Notes: generated by a model from the letters alone, not told the origin. Positions 13,501 to 24,870 are shown, numbered from the stretch's first letter. The stretch is DNA of 64,000 nucleotides from Lolium rigidum (GCF_022539505.1 NC_061510.1:39705047-39769046); one strand, 5' to 3'. Numbers and translations: made by a program.

Positions 13501-15023
13501 GAATCTCTAACATAAGGTAATTTATTTTTGCTAAGAATTTGTGTAACAACTTCTACAGAGGGATGACCAAGACGACTATGCCACAATGTATGTGATGGCT
13601 TGGCGGCAACAAAGGCATGCTTCAGGGAGTTGGTGGACGCCATGGATGAGATGAGTGGGTAAAGGCCGCCAACACATCGTCCTCTATGAATTATTTTCCC
13701 AGTGACCTGATTCTTAATGAGAAAGAAGAACAGATAAAACTCAATATAAACATGATTGTCTAGGGTGAATCAATGAACAGAAAGTATGTTTCTGGATGCA
13801 TTAGGGACATGAAGAATATTGCGAAGATGAAAATTTTGAGTAGGGCTACGAATTATGGAATGACCAATGTGGTAAATACTCATACCTTGCCCATTGGCCG
13901 TGTTGACCCTGTCATTGCCCTTGTATGCATCACGGACCGTCAAATTGTTGAGCTCACCGGTGATGTGATGTGTGGCACCCGTATCGGAGTACCAATTGGT
14001 GTCAACACCATAGTATGCATCATTGCCTTCTTTGTCACCATAGGAGTCATCATCATCATCTTCAAAATGCCACCAGCAATCCTTGGCGGTGTGTCCCTCC
14101 TTGTTGCAAATCTGACACATGACATCGACCCAGGGTGTGGTGCGGCGGCGGCCACGTCCACGGCCACGGCCCCCTCCTAGAGGTGCACGTCCACCCCCAC
14201 GGCCGAAGTGCAGCTGCGGGCGATCCTCGCGGCGAGAGTCACGGAGATCATCTCGCCTGTCCTCGCATCTGTCCTCCCGACGGTCACCGCGGTCACCACG
14301 CGGGCGGCCATAGTACTGGCTGTTGGAGCGGGGACGGCGCTGGCGAGAGGCGGCATTGGCAGATGATTCAAAGTCGCCATGGGAGCCACCATTATGCATC
14401 TCTTGGCGTTGATCGAAGCTTTGGATCTGTGAGTACAGAGTGCCCAGGGACAGCGGCGTGGTGACCACGCCCAGGGCTGCCACCAGGGCGTCATATCCGG
14501 ATCCGAGGCCAGCCAGGATGTAGGAAACGAGTTCCTTATCGAGGAGAACACGTCCAGCAGCAGCAAGATCGTCGGCAAAACCTTGCATCTTGGTGAGGTA
14601 AGCCGATGTAGTGGGGAATTGATGGCGTTTGGTGTTGGCGAGGGCGATCAGCAGGTTGGAATTCCCGGACCTCGCTTTGGGCGGCAAACATCTGTTCGAT
14701 GGAACGCTAGAGTTCTGCGGAGTGCTCGATCCGATGAACAGGAGCGTCTGCTGAAGATATGCCAGGGCGATCTGGTCCCTGGACAGCCAGGCTGCGTATG
14801 CCGAATTCGGCGCCGTCTTGGCCGGCTTGGAGGCATCGGCGTCCGCTGGTTCGATGACCATCAGCTTCTTGGCAGCGGCATCAGTTCTATCCAGAAGACC
14901 GACAAGTTGAGCTCCACGGATCGGCGGCAGCACCTGGGATCACCAGAGAGGATAATTCTCATGAGTCAATTTGTCTGACAGGGGCGAGCCGAGGTTGATG
15001 ACGGCTGAGCTCGAAAATGCCAT
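10546..15023 (-). pseudogene. Copia gag-pol polyprotein, multiply interrupted
   Basis: The ATG lies at 15023. An in-frame TGA occurs within the first 30 codons, before the long gag frame (14933 down). Gag ends in an Arg/Gly/Asp-rich stretch and a CCHC knuckle (CQICNKEGHTAKDC) near 14100. The protease motif WYSDTGATHH is near 14000. Integrase (13643-12510) shows HxxxH/CxxC, then catalytic Asp in SDVWGP and SDRGGEY. A TAG replaces the usual Gln before NGSAERKH near 13123. Reverse transcriptase (12169-10800) has a frameshift near 11670 and an intact YVDD near 11455. RNase H ends near 10550 (SDADWAG, STEVEY). The enzymes cannot be made from this copy. Confidence 0.9.
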
Positions 15024-15111
15024 TGTTTAGGGTTTGAGGTGGGTGGGTTTTTGTTCGGGGATGTTGTTTTCGATCAGGCAGACGAGGCGAAGAGGACTGC
15101 TCTCGATACCA

Positions 15112-15251
15112 TGTAAAAATCTAGCGACAATGATATTGAGGATCTACTGGGATGATCTCCGAGTCTCTCGTTCACGTATATTTATAGGAGGAAGGTTACA
15201 ATGTCGTATACTATATGGACTATGAGTCCTATACAAATACTATGTCTAACA
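15112..15251 (-). repeat. Copia 5' LTR (140 bp)
   Basis: TG...CA bounded copy matching 10358-10497 end to end. Its outer end is followed by a partial duplicate of itself (see the 81-bp repeat). Confidence 0.9.
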
Positions 15252-15344
15252 GCTGACATGGGATATAGGAGGAAGGTTACAATGTCGTATACTATATGGA
15301 CTATGAGTCCTATACAAATACTATGTCTAACAGCTGACATGGGC
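15183..15344. repeat. 81-bp tandem duplication spanning the LTR boundary
   Basis: The segment beginning TATAGGAGGAAGG at 15183 is repeated from 15264. Each copy contains the outer 69 bp of the LTR plus GCTGACATGGG of flank. The duplication must post-date, or arise at, integration. Confidence 0.85.
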
Positions 15345-15559
15345 GCCGGCGCTGCTGTATGGGGGCGCCAGCACAACATACTCTATTTGGGGATGCTGCT
15401 CCCACACCAGCGCCCCCGTAGTGTAGCCCCAATATAAATATAAATTTAAAATGAAATTTAAAAACAGAAATTCATACAAAATTCATATGAAATACATACG
15501 AAATTTATACAAAAGTAACTCGAATTTAAAGCTAAATAAAACTTGAACTTAATTCTGAT

Positions 15560-16199
15560 CTACTGGCCGTCGGTTGGGGCGCTCGACGGGCCTGCCTCGT
15601 CGTCGTTCTTCGCCTTTGCCGCCTGCGTTCGTGCCCGCTTCTCGTCCCTTGCTTCGCGCATCTGGCGGTGGAGCATGGCGGCCGGCGTCGCAGGAACTTG
15701 CCGGCGTCGCAGGAGCTTGCCGGCGACGCTGTCCCCGCGCTTCCAGCCTTTCCCGAGAAGCCTCGATCTCGGCGCTCCTCGCCTGCTCGCGGGCGAACGC
15801 CTCGTAGTGCCGATGAGCGTTGAGCTCTGCGAGCTTGGCTGCTCGTTGTCAAGAGATCTCGAGGGCGTGCTCGAGGTTCGCGTCGTTGACGAACTCCCGC
15901 TCCTCCTTCAACCGCTGGTAGCGTTGCGCGTTCAACGACGCGAGGATCGCCGCCTGCTCCGGGTGGGCGGGGGCCTGCGGCTGCTTGCCCCACTGCGCCG
16001 CCTCCTCCGCCACCTCTGCTTCCGCGTCTGCGACGTAGGCCTCGTGCTACGCCGCACACCGTGGGTCCACGTCCTCATCGGAGCTGTACTCCGCGTCGGG
16101 CTACGACTTCGGCTCCGGCTCCGGCTGCGGTGGTGGTGGAGGTAGCGCGCGGCCGTTGAGGCCAAGCATAGAGTATGCCGTCTTCAAACGGTGAGACAT
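15560..16199 (-). pseudogene. Acidic coiled-coil-like ORF inside the Harbinger-like element
   Basis: The ATG at 16199 opens MSHRLKTAYSMLGLNGRA. A Pro/Glu tract, an acidic segment (AEYSSDEDVDP) and a long Ala/Glu/Arg-rich stretch (EAEVAEEAAQ, RLKEEREF, AREQARSAEIEASRERLEA) follow that should form helices or coiled coil. Three in-frame stops interrupt it (two TAG, one TGA). A phase change near a short GACGCCGGCAAG duplication restores an ending MREARDEKRARTQAAK and a stop at 15562-15560. I do not recognise the family. Conservation of charge pattern across the breaks suggests a once-functional protein of about 210 residues carried by the DNA element. Confidence 0.5.
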
Positions 16200-16669
16200 T
16201 TTGAGGTGGACAGGAGAGAATGGAGCGGCAGTGGTGGTGGAGATGAGAGGATAGCACCGCGGTGGTGGATGGCGTACGTACTATATAGCGGTGGCAACTA
16301 CCCGCATTTACGGCGGCGTAGGCGACTGGACGACGCGTAGCCAGTCGCTGCCTTCGTGGCCGCCTTGGTTTCCGCGCGGGAGACCATTAAACGCCGACGG
16401 CCGACCTTCCCGCGTCGCGGCCGATGCAAACCGTCGCATCCTCTCGCTGACAAGGCGCCCCCACCCGCAAAAACTATCGTGCCGCGAGGCGCCGGCGCGC
16501 CCGATTCGCGCCCTACGCGAATGGGCCGGCACGGGGATGCCGACGATTCTATTGGGCTTGAAAACTAGCCGACGCCGTTTGGGGCGCACCGGTGCGAGCC
16601 CAAAAACGATGCCGGCTCCCAAAACGCTATCGGGGCCGCTATCGGGGCCGCCGGTGGAGATGCTCTTAA

Positions 16670-17202
16670 CTTAAGAAGGCGAGAGGGGAGCATCGATTTC
16701 ATTTTCACTGAGATTTCTACGGAATGCACTGAATTTTAGTAATTTCGGTGGACACTGAAATACTTACCTTTTGATTAAAATATTTCAGTCATTTCGGTAA
16801 TACACATCGATAAAAAAAATCGAAATGTTTTTCAAAATTTAAATATTTCAATTAATTTCGATAGAAAATTTCACTCCTTTAACTGAAATGAAAATACAAA
16901 TCAGTGAAATTCACTGAATTTCAGTGAGGGGTTGAATTTTTTTCGAAACTAAAATTTAAAACCATGGAGGGGAGGTATAGTACCATCCGCCACCGTTACA
17001 ACCATGTGTGAACGAGACAAAGTCCAACTACTGAGGCGGATCGTGCGATAGGTGGAACCAATTTTTTAAGCCGACAGTTGGCCACTGGCTCAGTTTTAAG
17101 TACCCAAAATTTGCCATCTCTTGCTTGGTGGGACTAACTAAAAGTTTCTAGCATAACTGGCCACCAAACAAAACAGGTCCTGAGGATCTGAAACATTTTA
17201 AG
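16670..17202. other. AT-rich intergenic stretch with short inverted motifs
   Basis: Between 16690 and 16940 the words TTTCAGT, ATTTCGGT and GAAATT recur many times in both orientations, giving a decayed palindromic look. It may be a worn-out terminal-repeat element. No gene is seen. Confidence 0.4.
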
Positions 17203-17290
17203 TACTCTTTTTGTCTCACTAAAGATATCTTAGATTTTATAGGACAAATTTTAACAAATCCACGACAAGTTTTATAGGACGGAGGGTGTA
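17203..17290. repeat. Decayed Stowaway-type MITE
   Basis: The left end TACTCTTTTTGTCTCACTAA and right end GACGGAGGGTGTA resemble the TACTCCCTCCGTC termini of grass Stowaway (Tc1/mariner) MITEs in inverted orientation. The 88 bp between contain TTTTATAGGAC twice. Confidence 0.6.
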
Positions 17291-17851
17291 CCAAACATAG
17301 TAGACATATAATAATTCACTGCACTTTAGTGCACCAGCAGGCAGAGCTGGAAGTCACACGATTACACTCAAACCAAGCACATTGCTTTTCAGAACTAAAC
17401 CACGAGCAAAGCACAGAAGCAACGGCACGAAAGAAGCCGGCAGACGTGGCCCGCAATTTCTCAATTCAACAGATCCTGTCTTAAATGCAGATGGTATGGA
17501 GCTTTTCTCCTCGAGCCAAACAAACTGCCCTCAGCTCTGCATATACAGCTATGCCGATCGGCAATGCAATCCTGAGATCTACACTTCTTGCTTATGAGGT
17601 TGAAATTCAACAAAGAAAACGAAAAGCAAAATCTAGATATCCACCCCGTGGAAATAACACATTCATATACTGCCTTAAGAATTAGAGAAAAGTAACAATT
17701 GAGCATCCGGTAGCTCCATCCCACCAGACGTTCATGCTTCAGTGCGCCCCTCCTCCCACCCCAAACTCAAACACAGAGGTACGGAGCAATCTCAGCTTTA
17801 GCCTTTGATGTGTTTGACTTTGGAAGAGGAGAGCGCGTTGAAGCAAAAGTC
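17291..17851. other. Downstream flank of the NLR gene
   Basis: No separate gene is recognised. Part is probably 3' untranslated sequence of the NLR transcribed from the right. Confidence 0.4.
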
Positions 17852-20800
17852 TTATTTTATAAGAGTCACCTGCAACACCACGTAAGAGAATATCATTTCT
17901 GCTACACAGACAAGGTACAAAAAGATAGAGAGCATGCCGCTAGCAACTTAAACTAAATAGGTCCCTCCTTGTACAGAACGAAAATGAAATTAGCTCAGAT
18001 AAAATATGGGTAGTTACCTTGCATCCTTTCTTCTGCAGCTCCTTCGACGTGCTATCATGTCCAACAGATATCAAGGGCACATCTTCTAGTTCTAGATGAT
18101 TAAGGGACGGAATTTGCAGCAACCCATCGGGGAGCTTTCTCATCTTATGGAACCCCTCGAGTATCAGGTGGGAGAGCTTTGGCATGGTCGTTACTTCAAT
18201 TGTCCACTCCTCGGTGTAAGAAAAACTAAAAAGCTCCAAATTTTGTAGACGAGGAAAACCCCGTGCAGAGCATGACATTATTCGGCCACTGTACCCTTCC
18301 AACTTTAGTACCACAAGACACTGAAGATTCTCCAACGCCGGCATCGGGTCTTGTTTGAAGGCGTTAGCATATAGACTCAAACTTCGTATGTTTTGTGGAA
18401 ACTGATGGCTCTCAGGAAATTTGTCAAACGCACTCAGTTTATAGAGTTCAACATCAACCAAGCGAGGCATGTTTGCAAATACATTCATCATCTCCGCAAG
18501 CATGTTTGGAAGTATTACCAATGACAGGGTTGTTAGTTCTGTCATTTGACCCAAAAACCTCACCATGTCAAAATTGCAGAATTTACTTGTAGCAAGAGAA
18601 TCTTTTAACCGGAAGGTCCGGAGCTCTTTTTGTTGTTGCACACTGCTTGGTGGAGAAAATCCATCACAAAGGTAAACATGCCTTAGAGAAGGGATATCCC
18701 ACATAGATTTTGGTACTAGTGAGTGTGTGTCTGTCATATCAATAGTTTGCAAGTAAAGGAGTTTTCCAATTGAAGAAGGGAGAGTCACATCTTCACAACT
18801 GATCAACCTGAGGCATCTTAGGTGAATGCATCCAGCAATTGCACCAGAGAAATCTCTTAGCCTTGAATTTTGGATGTGAAGAACTCGAAGAAATCTGAGT
18901 TTAGGGAGGGATATCGATGGAAGTTGAAAGCCAATTAGAGCTCGAAGATTTGGTGTTGCCTGCAAATTCTGACCACTGTAATCTTGATAAGAAGAACGAT
19001 ATGATATCATCATATCAGTCAATGCTACACCAACTTGGCCTGCAATTTTTTTTCTCTATTTGTCAGCATAGAGCTATTTAATGCGACATATCAATGAGAG
19101 ATTTATTCACATATGCAAATTACAAGGAGGCAAATTCACCCACACAAATTTCAATTTACTTAGCTCTAAGATATTCCGTTAGAGGGGCAGCATAAAGATT
19201 GTAAAATACTACTTTTCCCCTAAATGCAATTCTTTTTGTGTTCTCTGTGATTTGTAGGTAGTATTGTTTCTTCTATTTGGACAGAAGGACAGAGATTTAG
19301 AAACACAATAAATTTAAGGATAGTAAAAACTGACTTCTAGTGTTCAAATTCTGACATCTTTGCATACACTAATTGTTCACGAAGATAAAATAGGATGTTT
19401 AAATAAACTAACTGTAACTCTATATGAGCTAATATGCAGCCCCTCTAACAGAACGTTAACGAAATTAAATATATAAAACTAAAACACTCTATACACCAAT
19501 AGGTAAGGAATAACCTCTAATTTAACAGTAGCATAAATAAAAATTAGGCTATTAGGAGTGACATGTCGGAGTTTTAGTACTGCTCAAATACAAAATAGAA
19601 CTATACGTGATGAAAGGCATCATGAACATGACCTGAAATTTTATCGATGACATCAAGAAAACCATCTTGTCTTGCCTCTTCTACACACCAATAACGTAAA
19701 ATATCATGTACCCCTATTTGCTCAATCCATCCGTGTGCCATGCTTCTGCGAGTAACCTGCAACAGGCTTCTTTGAGCTAGCTCAGCTACATACTTGCGTG
19801 CAGTTTCTTCTTGTTCATGTTTTGGGGCTTGTGGAATAAAGTCTTCTGCTATCCATAGTGCAATAAGAACAGATACATCTATCCTGAAATCCTCAGGAAA
19901 ACTAGCAAGATAGAGGAAACAAGATCTTAAATAATGGTCGGTCATGTCCTTGTAACTGCGAGCTAGTATGTCGTGCATCAGCTGTGTGTTTCTAGTTGAT
20001 GGCCAACACGACAATGTCTCCGACCATGCTTCCAAATTTAGATTCTTTGATAGGTAACCTCCCAAAACAGCGAGTGCAAGTGGTAAACCATCACACTTTC
20101 TTGCAAGCAATCGCCCTAGTTGTTCCAACTCACTCACATCACCTATGACGGACCTTCTGTATGTTGGTATAGCTTTGCTACTAAAAAGTTCCCAACTTTT
20201 CTCTTGGTCTAACTCCTTCAAAACATGAACGTGGGTTGGCATTTCAATATGGTTTGCTACTTTTTCTTTACGTGTCGTTAATAATACCTTACTACCATTA
20301 TTTGTATCCGGAAAGGCTTTGATCGTTCTATTTAGTTGGTCCCATGTGTCTTCCTCCCACACATCATCGAGAACTACCAAATATCTTCGTTCCAACAGAA
20401 ATCCATTGATTTTCTTTCCCACCTCATACTCCTGCATTTGGTCAATTAACTCATCTTTCTCCCCTATAATTTGTTTCATAATCTCCTTTAGTAAATCAGC
20501 ACCGTTGAATTTCTGAGATACGGTCACCCAAGCAACTGTGTTGAAGTGTTGTTTAACTCTAGATGAAGTGTATACCTTTCTTGCAAGTGTTGTTTTCCCC
20601 GCTCCACCCATGGCAACTATGGAGACAACACTAAGTATTTGTCCTTCGTGAACTAATTTATCGGTTATTTCCTTGTATTCATCCATAAAACCAACCACAA
20701 CAACATCATCTTCATAGTTTTGATGCCTAAGGCCCCAATCTTGTGGAAACTCATCCTCAACTTGGCCGCTCACCACAACAGTATTATCCAAATCAATTCT

Positions 20801-21202
20801 CAGATGATCTGCACTTTGAAATATCTCACTGAGCTTCCTTCTTACGCGTTGAATTTCAACACCGATTTTATGAAGGTTGGCCAAATCACTCGGCAAACAG
20901 GCATACCTTGAAATGGCACCCATGAACCCCTTTTTGAGTCTCCTTCTCTTCTCCATGTAATCTGCAGCTTCGATGACATTCTGAGCCTCATACGCTGCAG
21001 TCCTGATCTGGGTGACCAATATAGCAACTCTCGCATTTCCTGACCGCCATTTGTTGTCGGCGTCTTTGAGGTAGGCTTGTAGCCGCATGAGCTCGTCTTT
21101 CAAGAAGGCCACTTCAACGGTAACCCCGCATAAGAATTTGGTCTCATGAACCGCAAGATTGCCCACGCTCCCAATCACGGTTCTAACAGCTGACTCTGCC
21201 AT
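17852..21202 (-). CDS. CC-NB-ARC-LRR (NLR) disease-resistance protein, RPM1-like
   Basis: Plant NLRs are intracellular immune receptors that exchange ADP for ATP on effector perception. I model three exons: 21202-19633, 19039-18018 and 17869-17852, giving 869 residues. The start chosen ([11 protein letters not shown]) is the usual CNL opening; a frame-open ATG 57 bases upstream is less likely. Coiled-coil Rx-N domain about 1-140; NB-ARC about 165-500 with P-loop GGAGKTT (199-205), kinase-2 LVVLDDVW (275-282), GSKVLLTTR (303-311), GLPLAL (372-377), [12 protein letters not shown] (428-439) and VHD in place of MHD (498-500). Leucine-rich repeats occupy about 540-860. Intron 1 (593 bp) has donor G/GTCATG, a weak match; intron 2 (148 bp) has donor AAG/GTAACT and acceptor TTGCAG and leads to an 18-base last exon. 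All junctions keep frame. No stop or frameshift is visible, so it is probably functional. Transcript evidence would settle the splice sites. Confidence 0.88.
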
Positions 21203-21834
21203 CCCTCGTTTGGGATGCTTAGACTGATCAGATCGGCAATAATTAATGTCTTTTGTCACTCAATGCTTCTTCCATAACCTCCTTTGGTTTCCAACTCCAG
21301 TAATACTCACTAGCAGTGGCCTATATTTGAGAAGCGAGATCATGCAAGAAGTAAGCACATGTACGTTGGGTGAGAGTGGAAATTATAGGGGACACAATGA
21401 GAAACTCACCTAGGATTACTCGCCGCTCAAATCAGGGGCTCGTGGCGCGTGCAGTGCAGGCAGCAGAGTTTGTCGGCGGTAGGGTCACGGCCAGAATGTG
21501 TTGTGATTCAAAGCTTAGAGGATGCTTGTATAGCTTTGCCTTGCTAGGAAAATCAGCTCAAGATGTCAAAATTAGCTAGTGTGTACCCTTGTTCGAATTT
21601 TCATTTTTTTTTTTAACATGGAGTAGTAGTTGTGAAGCTGGCCGGTCGTTTTCACACAATAGGAATAAATAATGATCATGTGAACTTCTGGTGGTAAGCC
21701 TTAATCAAGCGTGTGATTTGACGATTGAACAAGGACCAGCCTAATCACCAGTCATATATAGTTAATTAAGTTATAAACAACCAAAGAGACCCAGCCACGA
21801 TACAGGTGATATACCAAGACCAGATTATTAAACC
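21203..21834. other. Upstream region of the NLR gene
   Basis: It contains the presumed promoter and 5' leader. On the minus strand, CTAG/GTGAGT near 21404-21413 could be the donor of a leader intron whose acceptor lies near 21313, but this is a guess from sequence alone. No other gene is visible. Confidence 0.35.
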
Positions 21835-22305
21835 TCCAATGAGTGAGAATAGGACCACATTTCTTGCAGGGAGAGACAAAGTCTGATAAGCGCGTGGTAC
21901 AAAATTTCATGGAATCTCTTTGTGGAATCATAAATTATAAGATCGTGATCACAAGGACGGCGATAGGCATTCACATCTCCCAGCCTCGGGTGGTCAAAGA
22001 TAACACTAACATAAGTTAAAGTGAGGCAGACACTGCACAAATCAAACATCGAAGTCTTCTAGTGAGCAGGCGAATAGGACCATATTTCCTGTAGGGAGAG
22101 ACAAAAGTTTGATAAGCGCGCGGTACAAATTTCATGGAATCTCTCGTTTGTGGAATCATAAATTATAAGATCGCGATCACAAGGACGGCGATGTGCATTC
22201 ACATCTCCCAGCCTAGTGTGGTCAAAGATAACACTAACATAAGTTAACGTGAGGCAGGGGCCGCACAAATGAAACATCATAGTCTTCTTGGTGAGCCGGC
22301 GATGC
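21835..22305. repeat. Two-copy tandem repeat of about 225 bp
   Basis: AATAGGACCACATTT near 21849 and AATAGGACCATATTT near 22073 start two closely similar units. Both contain CATGGAATCTCT, ATAAATTATAAGATCG, ACAAGGACGGCGAT and AACACTAACATAAGTTAA in the same order. Confidence 0.85.
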
Positions 22306-22639
22306 TTTCTACTGGTTTGCAGAACCAACTGCCATGGAGCTAACTAGCTCTTTTTTTTTAAAAAAAAATATCAAATTCCAAAAGAAATACCCGGAAAAAA
22401 GTTCAATTGTAGTACATTGTCGTTCCAACATGAACAGATATGAACAATTCGTCCGTGAAGGGAATGATTTGAGCTAATCATCGACCTGCAAGACGACAAG
22501 TGGCATGCCCCGACCTAACCCACATGGTGTTATCATCTAGGGTTGTGACGTCACGAAGCAAGGCATTTTCGGCGGCCCGAGGGACATAGAAAAATGGGTA
22601 AAACCCTAACCTAGCATATGAATTTTGTTTAGGTCAGCA
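22306..22639. other. Intergenic spacer
   Basis: A T9/A9 pair near 22352-22369 and otherwise unremarkable sequence. It may hold the degraded 5' terminal repeat of the MULE that follows, but no inverted partner was found. Confidence 0.3.
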
Positions 22640-24420
22640 GAGATGTCCAATATAGTGAAGTGTGTTTTTACTACGGTTTGGATACTGTACGATCGAATGA
22701 TATGGAGTTGATTTGAGTGATTTTCAGTTTGTAGAGTTGGATTTGACTGCCCCTCAAATATGGACAGTGTATCAGCTGAAGGACTGGCTGACATCATGCT
22801 TCCAGCTTAATCCTGAAGTATAGACTGTCGGTGTGCATGTATTGTGGACCAAGTCAACTTTGAACATTTTCTTGTATCTGAAGTCAGTAGATGGGACCTC
22901 TAAGTGGGTGAACTGGTTAAATGGGTGTGAAAAGAGCGGAACTCGCTCTATCACCTTAGTGCTTCTTGTTGTGAAGGAGGCGACTTCTCCTCAAGGGGGA
23001 TACGCTGGAGGCGGTGGCTACGACTCAGTCCAAAGCAGTCAGGCACACAGTGGAGGTGCCGGTTACGACTCAGGCCAGAGCAATCAGGCACACGGTGGAG
23101 GTGATGGTTACGAATCAGGGCAGAGCAATTATGGCTTGAGGAGATGGTAACAGTGGCAACACGGATGGGAACGAGGAAAACGGGCACATGCAGAACTAGA
23201 TGGAAGCGGAAGATACATATGAAGATAGGGATGCCAATGAGTCAGATGAGTTGGATGAAGAAGAGAACGGAGAGGAGGTGCCTATTCCTGGTAGTTGGAA
23301 TTAGGACTTCTCGGCAGCAATGATACTGAACGATGGCCATGATTCTTTCTCGGAGGGGCAGATTTCTGGACAAGAGACATCTCCAAGAAGCAGTTATTAA
23401 GTGAGCACTGTCGATGCAAAGACAGTTCAAAACAACCATGCCATGTGGGAAATATTTGACGATGAAATGCATGGACATTAATTGTCCCGCAAATGTGCAT
23501 GGGTGTCTCCCTAAGTTTGACACAACATGGAGGGTAAGCTACCTAGTGTTGTACACTTGTGTTATTCCAAGTATTCATCATGATCAATGAAACCTATCGT
23601 CCACTCTTCTTGCTCGGTTGATGTACACGGAGATAGTGGAGGGTCATGCCATGGGAGTGAAGACTATCTAGAAAAAGTGAAGATCAAATATGTGTACAAA
23701 CATTTCTAATGGCAAGGCTTGGAGGGCTAAGCATAGGGCGTTGGAGATCATATTTGGTTTGTTCCAAGACGCGTACGACGGTGTTGTCCATCTCCCCCAC
23801 ACCCCGCATGTGAGGAATCCAGACACATATATAAACATCTAAGACTTCTTGTTGCCAAAGTTCCCAACTGTTAAGATTATGCATCGAGTGTTGTTCTCTT
23901 TCGGTGTATGCATCGAATCTTTCAGACACTGTCGACCAATAATATGTGTAGGCGGCACATTTCTCACTGGAAAGTATAAGGATCATATCTTGATAGCCAT
24001 TGGAATGGATGGCAACTATCAAATCGTGACACTCGCATTTGCTTTTGTGGAGAGCGAGAACACCGAAAGTTGGTTATGGTTCTTCAGGCAGCAGAAAATA
24101 GCAATCGTGAAGGATAAGCCAAATATGTGCATCCTTCATGATAGGCATGATGTATACTCAATGCTATTAAGACATTGAAGCAACCTAAACCTGGGGAACA
24201 AACGCCATGGCTAGAGATTCAGAGCTGTTGGTGCATGCATGCGCCACCTGCGGGCCAATTTTTACTCACAATTAGAGAGTAAGAGCCTTATGAATCTGTT
24301 TAAAAAACTATGCATGCAGAACCAAGAGTGGAAGTATAATTTTATGCAGCGTATCCTTCAGGAGATCACTAAGCAACGAGTTGTCACGAGGAAAGCTATG
24401 TGAGATGCAACTGTAGCAGC
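22640..24420 (+). pseudogene. MULE (MuDR-type) transposase, heavily degraded
   Basis: MULE transposases are DDE enzymes that cut and paste Mutator-like elements. Readable blocks in changing frames appear in the family order. The N-terminus is near 22640 and a Gly-rich insert lies at 23007-23134. A stretch with EVPIPGSWN near 23280 and homology to the pre-catalytic region (LMYTEIVEGHAMGVKTI) follow near 23620. The best block is the 110-codon frame 23849-24178 with CIESFRHCRP, VGGTFLTGKYK, FAFVESENTESW and ILHDRHD. The first catalytic Asp, normally in VDGTFLTGKY, is Gly here. A block with LMNLFKKLCMQNQEWKYNF follows near 24290. Stops and frameshifts are numerous, so the copy is dead. No terminal inverted repeats were found. 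Confidence 0.82.
23007..23134 (+). repeat. 45-bp coding minisatellite, 2.8 units
   Basis: Each unit starts GGAGG, contains GGNTACGA(C/A)TCAG and encodes a GG-GY-SGQSNQAH type repeat. It lies in the N-terminal part of the MULE pseudogene. Confidence 0.8.
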
Positions 24421-24870
24421 ACATATTCTAGCTTCACAAAGGGCAACAGGAGCAACACCCTTCCGATGCATGTAAAATGCATACATGAACTTTGTCCTTT
24501 ATTAGAATGAATTCCCACATATTTGAAACATATATGAAGATAATACCATGTTTTACATTGATTTATGAGGATTACCAATGATCTCCTTTATTTGGTTTAT
24601 AACTCTGCAGAACAAGAATTCCCTGTTTTGTATATTTTTCACATTTCAGAGACCTATACAGAGTCAAATTGAACTAGGATTTCTGGGGGGTCATTTTTTC
24701 ACCAGGACAAGGAACCTGGGCCCTGGAAGCACACCTGGAGAGGCATGAGGCTCAAAAGAGACCAGGTGGCGCGCCCAGACATATAGGGTGCACCACCCAG
24801 GCTTTTTCGGCCATCGATCGTCCAAATCACTTGATTCTTTCATCCACCGACGTATTTTGACCTAAAAACC

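Larger units (their letters stand above)
10358..15251 (-). mobile_element. Ty1/copia LTR retrotransposon, complete structure, dead coding region
   Basis: The element is 4,894 bp with two 140-bp LTRs beginning TGTTAGACAT and ending TTTTTACA (minus-strand sense). Just inside the 5' LTR (plus strand 15099-15111) the sequence reads TGGTATCGAGAGC, a primer-binding site close to initiator tRNA-Met. A purine tract AAGGGAGGG abuts the 3' LTR. The protein order gag-protease-integrase-reverse transcriptase-RNase H fixes it as copia. The short LTR and 4.9-kb size resemble the Ale/Tos17-like group. No 5-bp target duplication is present (GCCGG versus GCTGA). Confidence 0.9.
10322..16665. mobile_element. 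PIF/Harbinger-like DNA element carrying a nested copia element
   Basis: The ends are inverted repeats: GAGCATCTCCACCGG at 10322-10336 and its complement CCGGTGGAGATGCTC at 16651-16665. Both are flanked by TTA (10319-10321 and 16666-16668), the 3-bp target duplication typical of PIF/Harbinger elements. Without the copia insertion (10358-15251) the element is about 1.45 kb. It contains one degenerate acidic ORF on the minus strand and no transposase, so it is non-autonomous. Superfamily assignment is by end sequence and duplication length. Confidence 0.7.

Noticed and set aside
14119..14464. Arg/His-rich plus-strand frames opposite copia gag
   Set aside because: They are the antisense shadow of the Arg/Gly/Asp-rich nucleocapsid part of gag.
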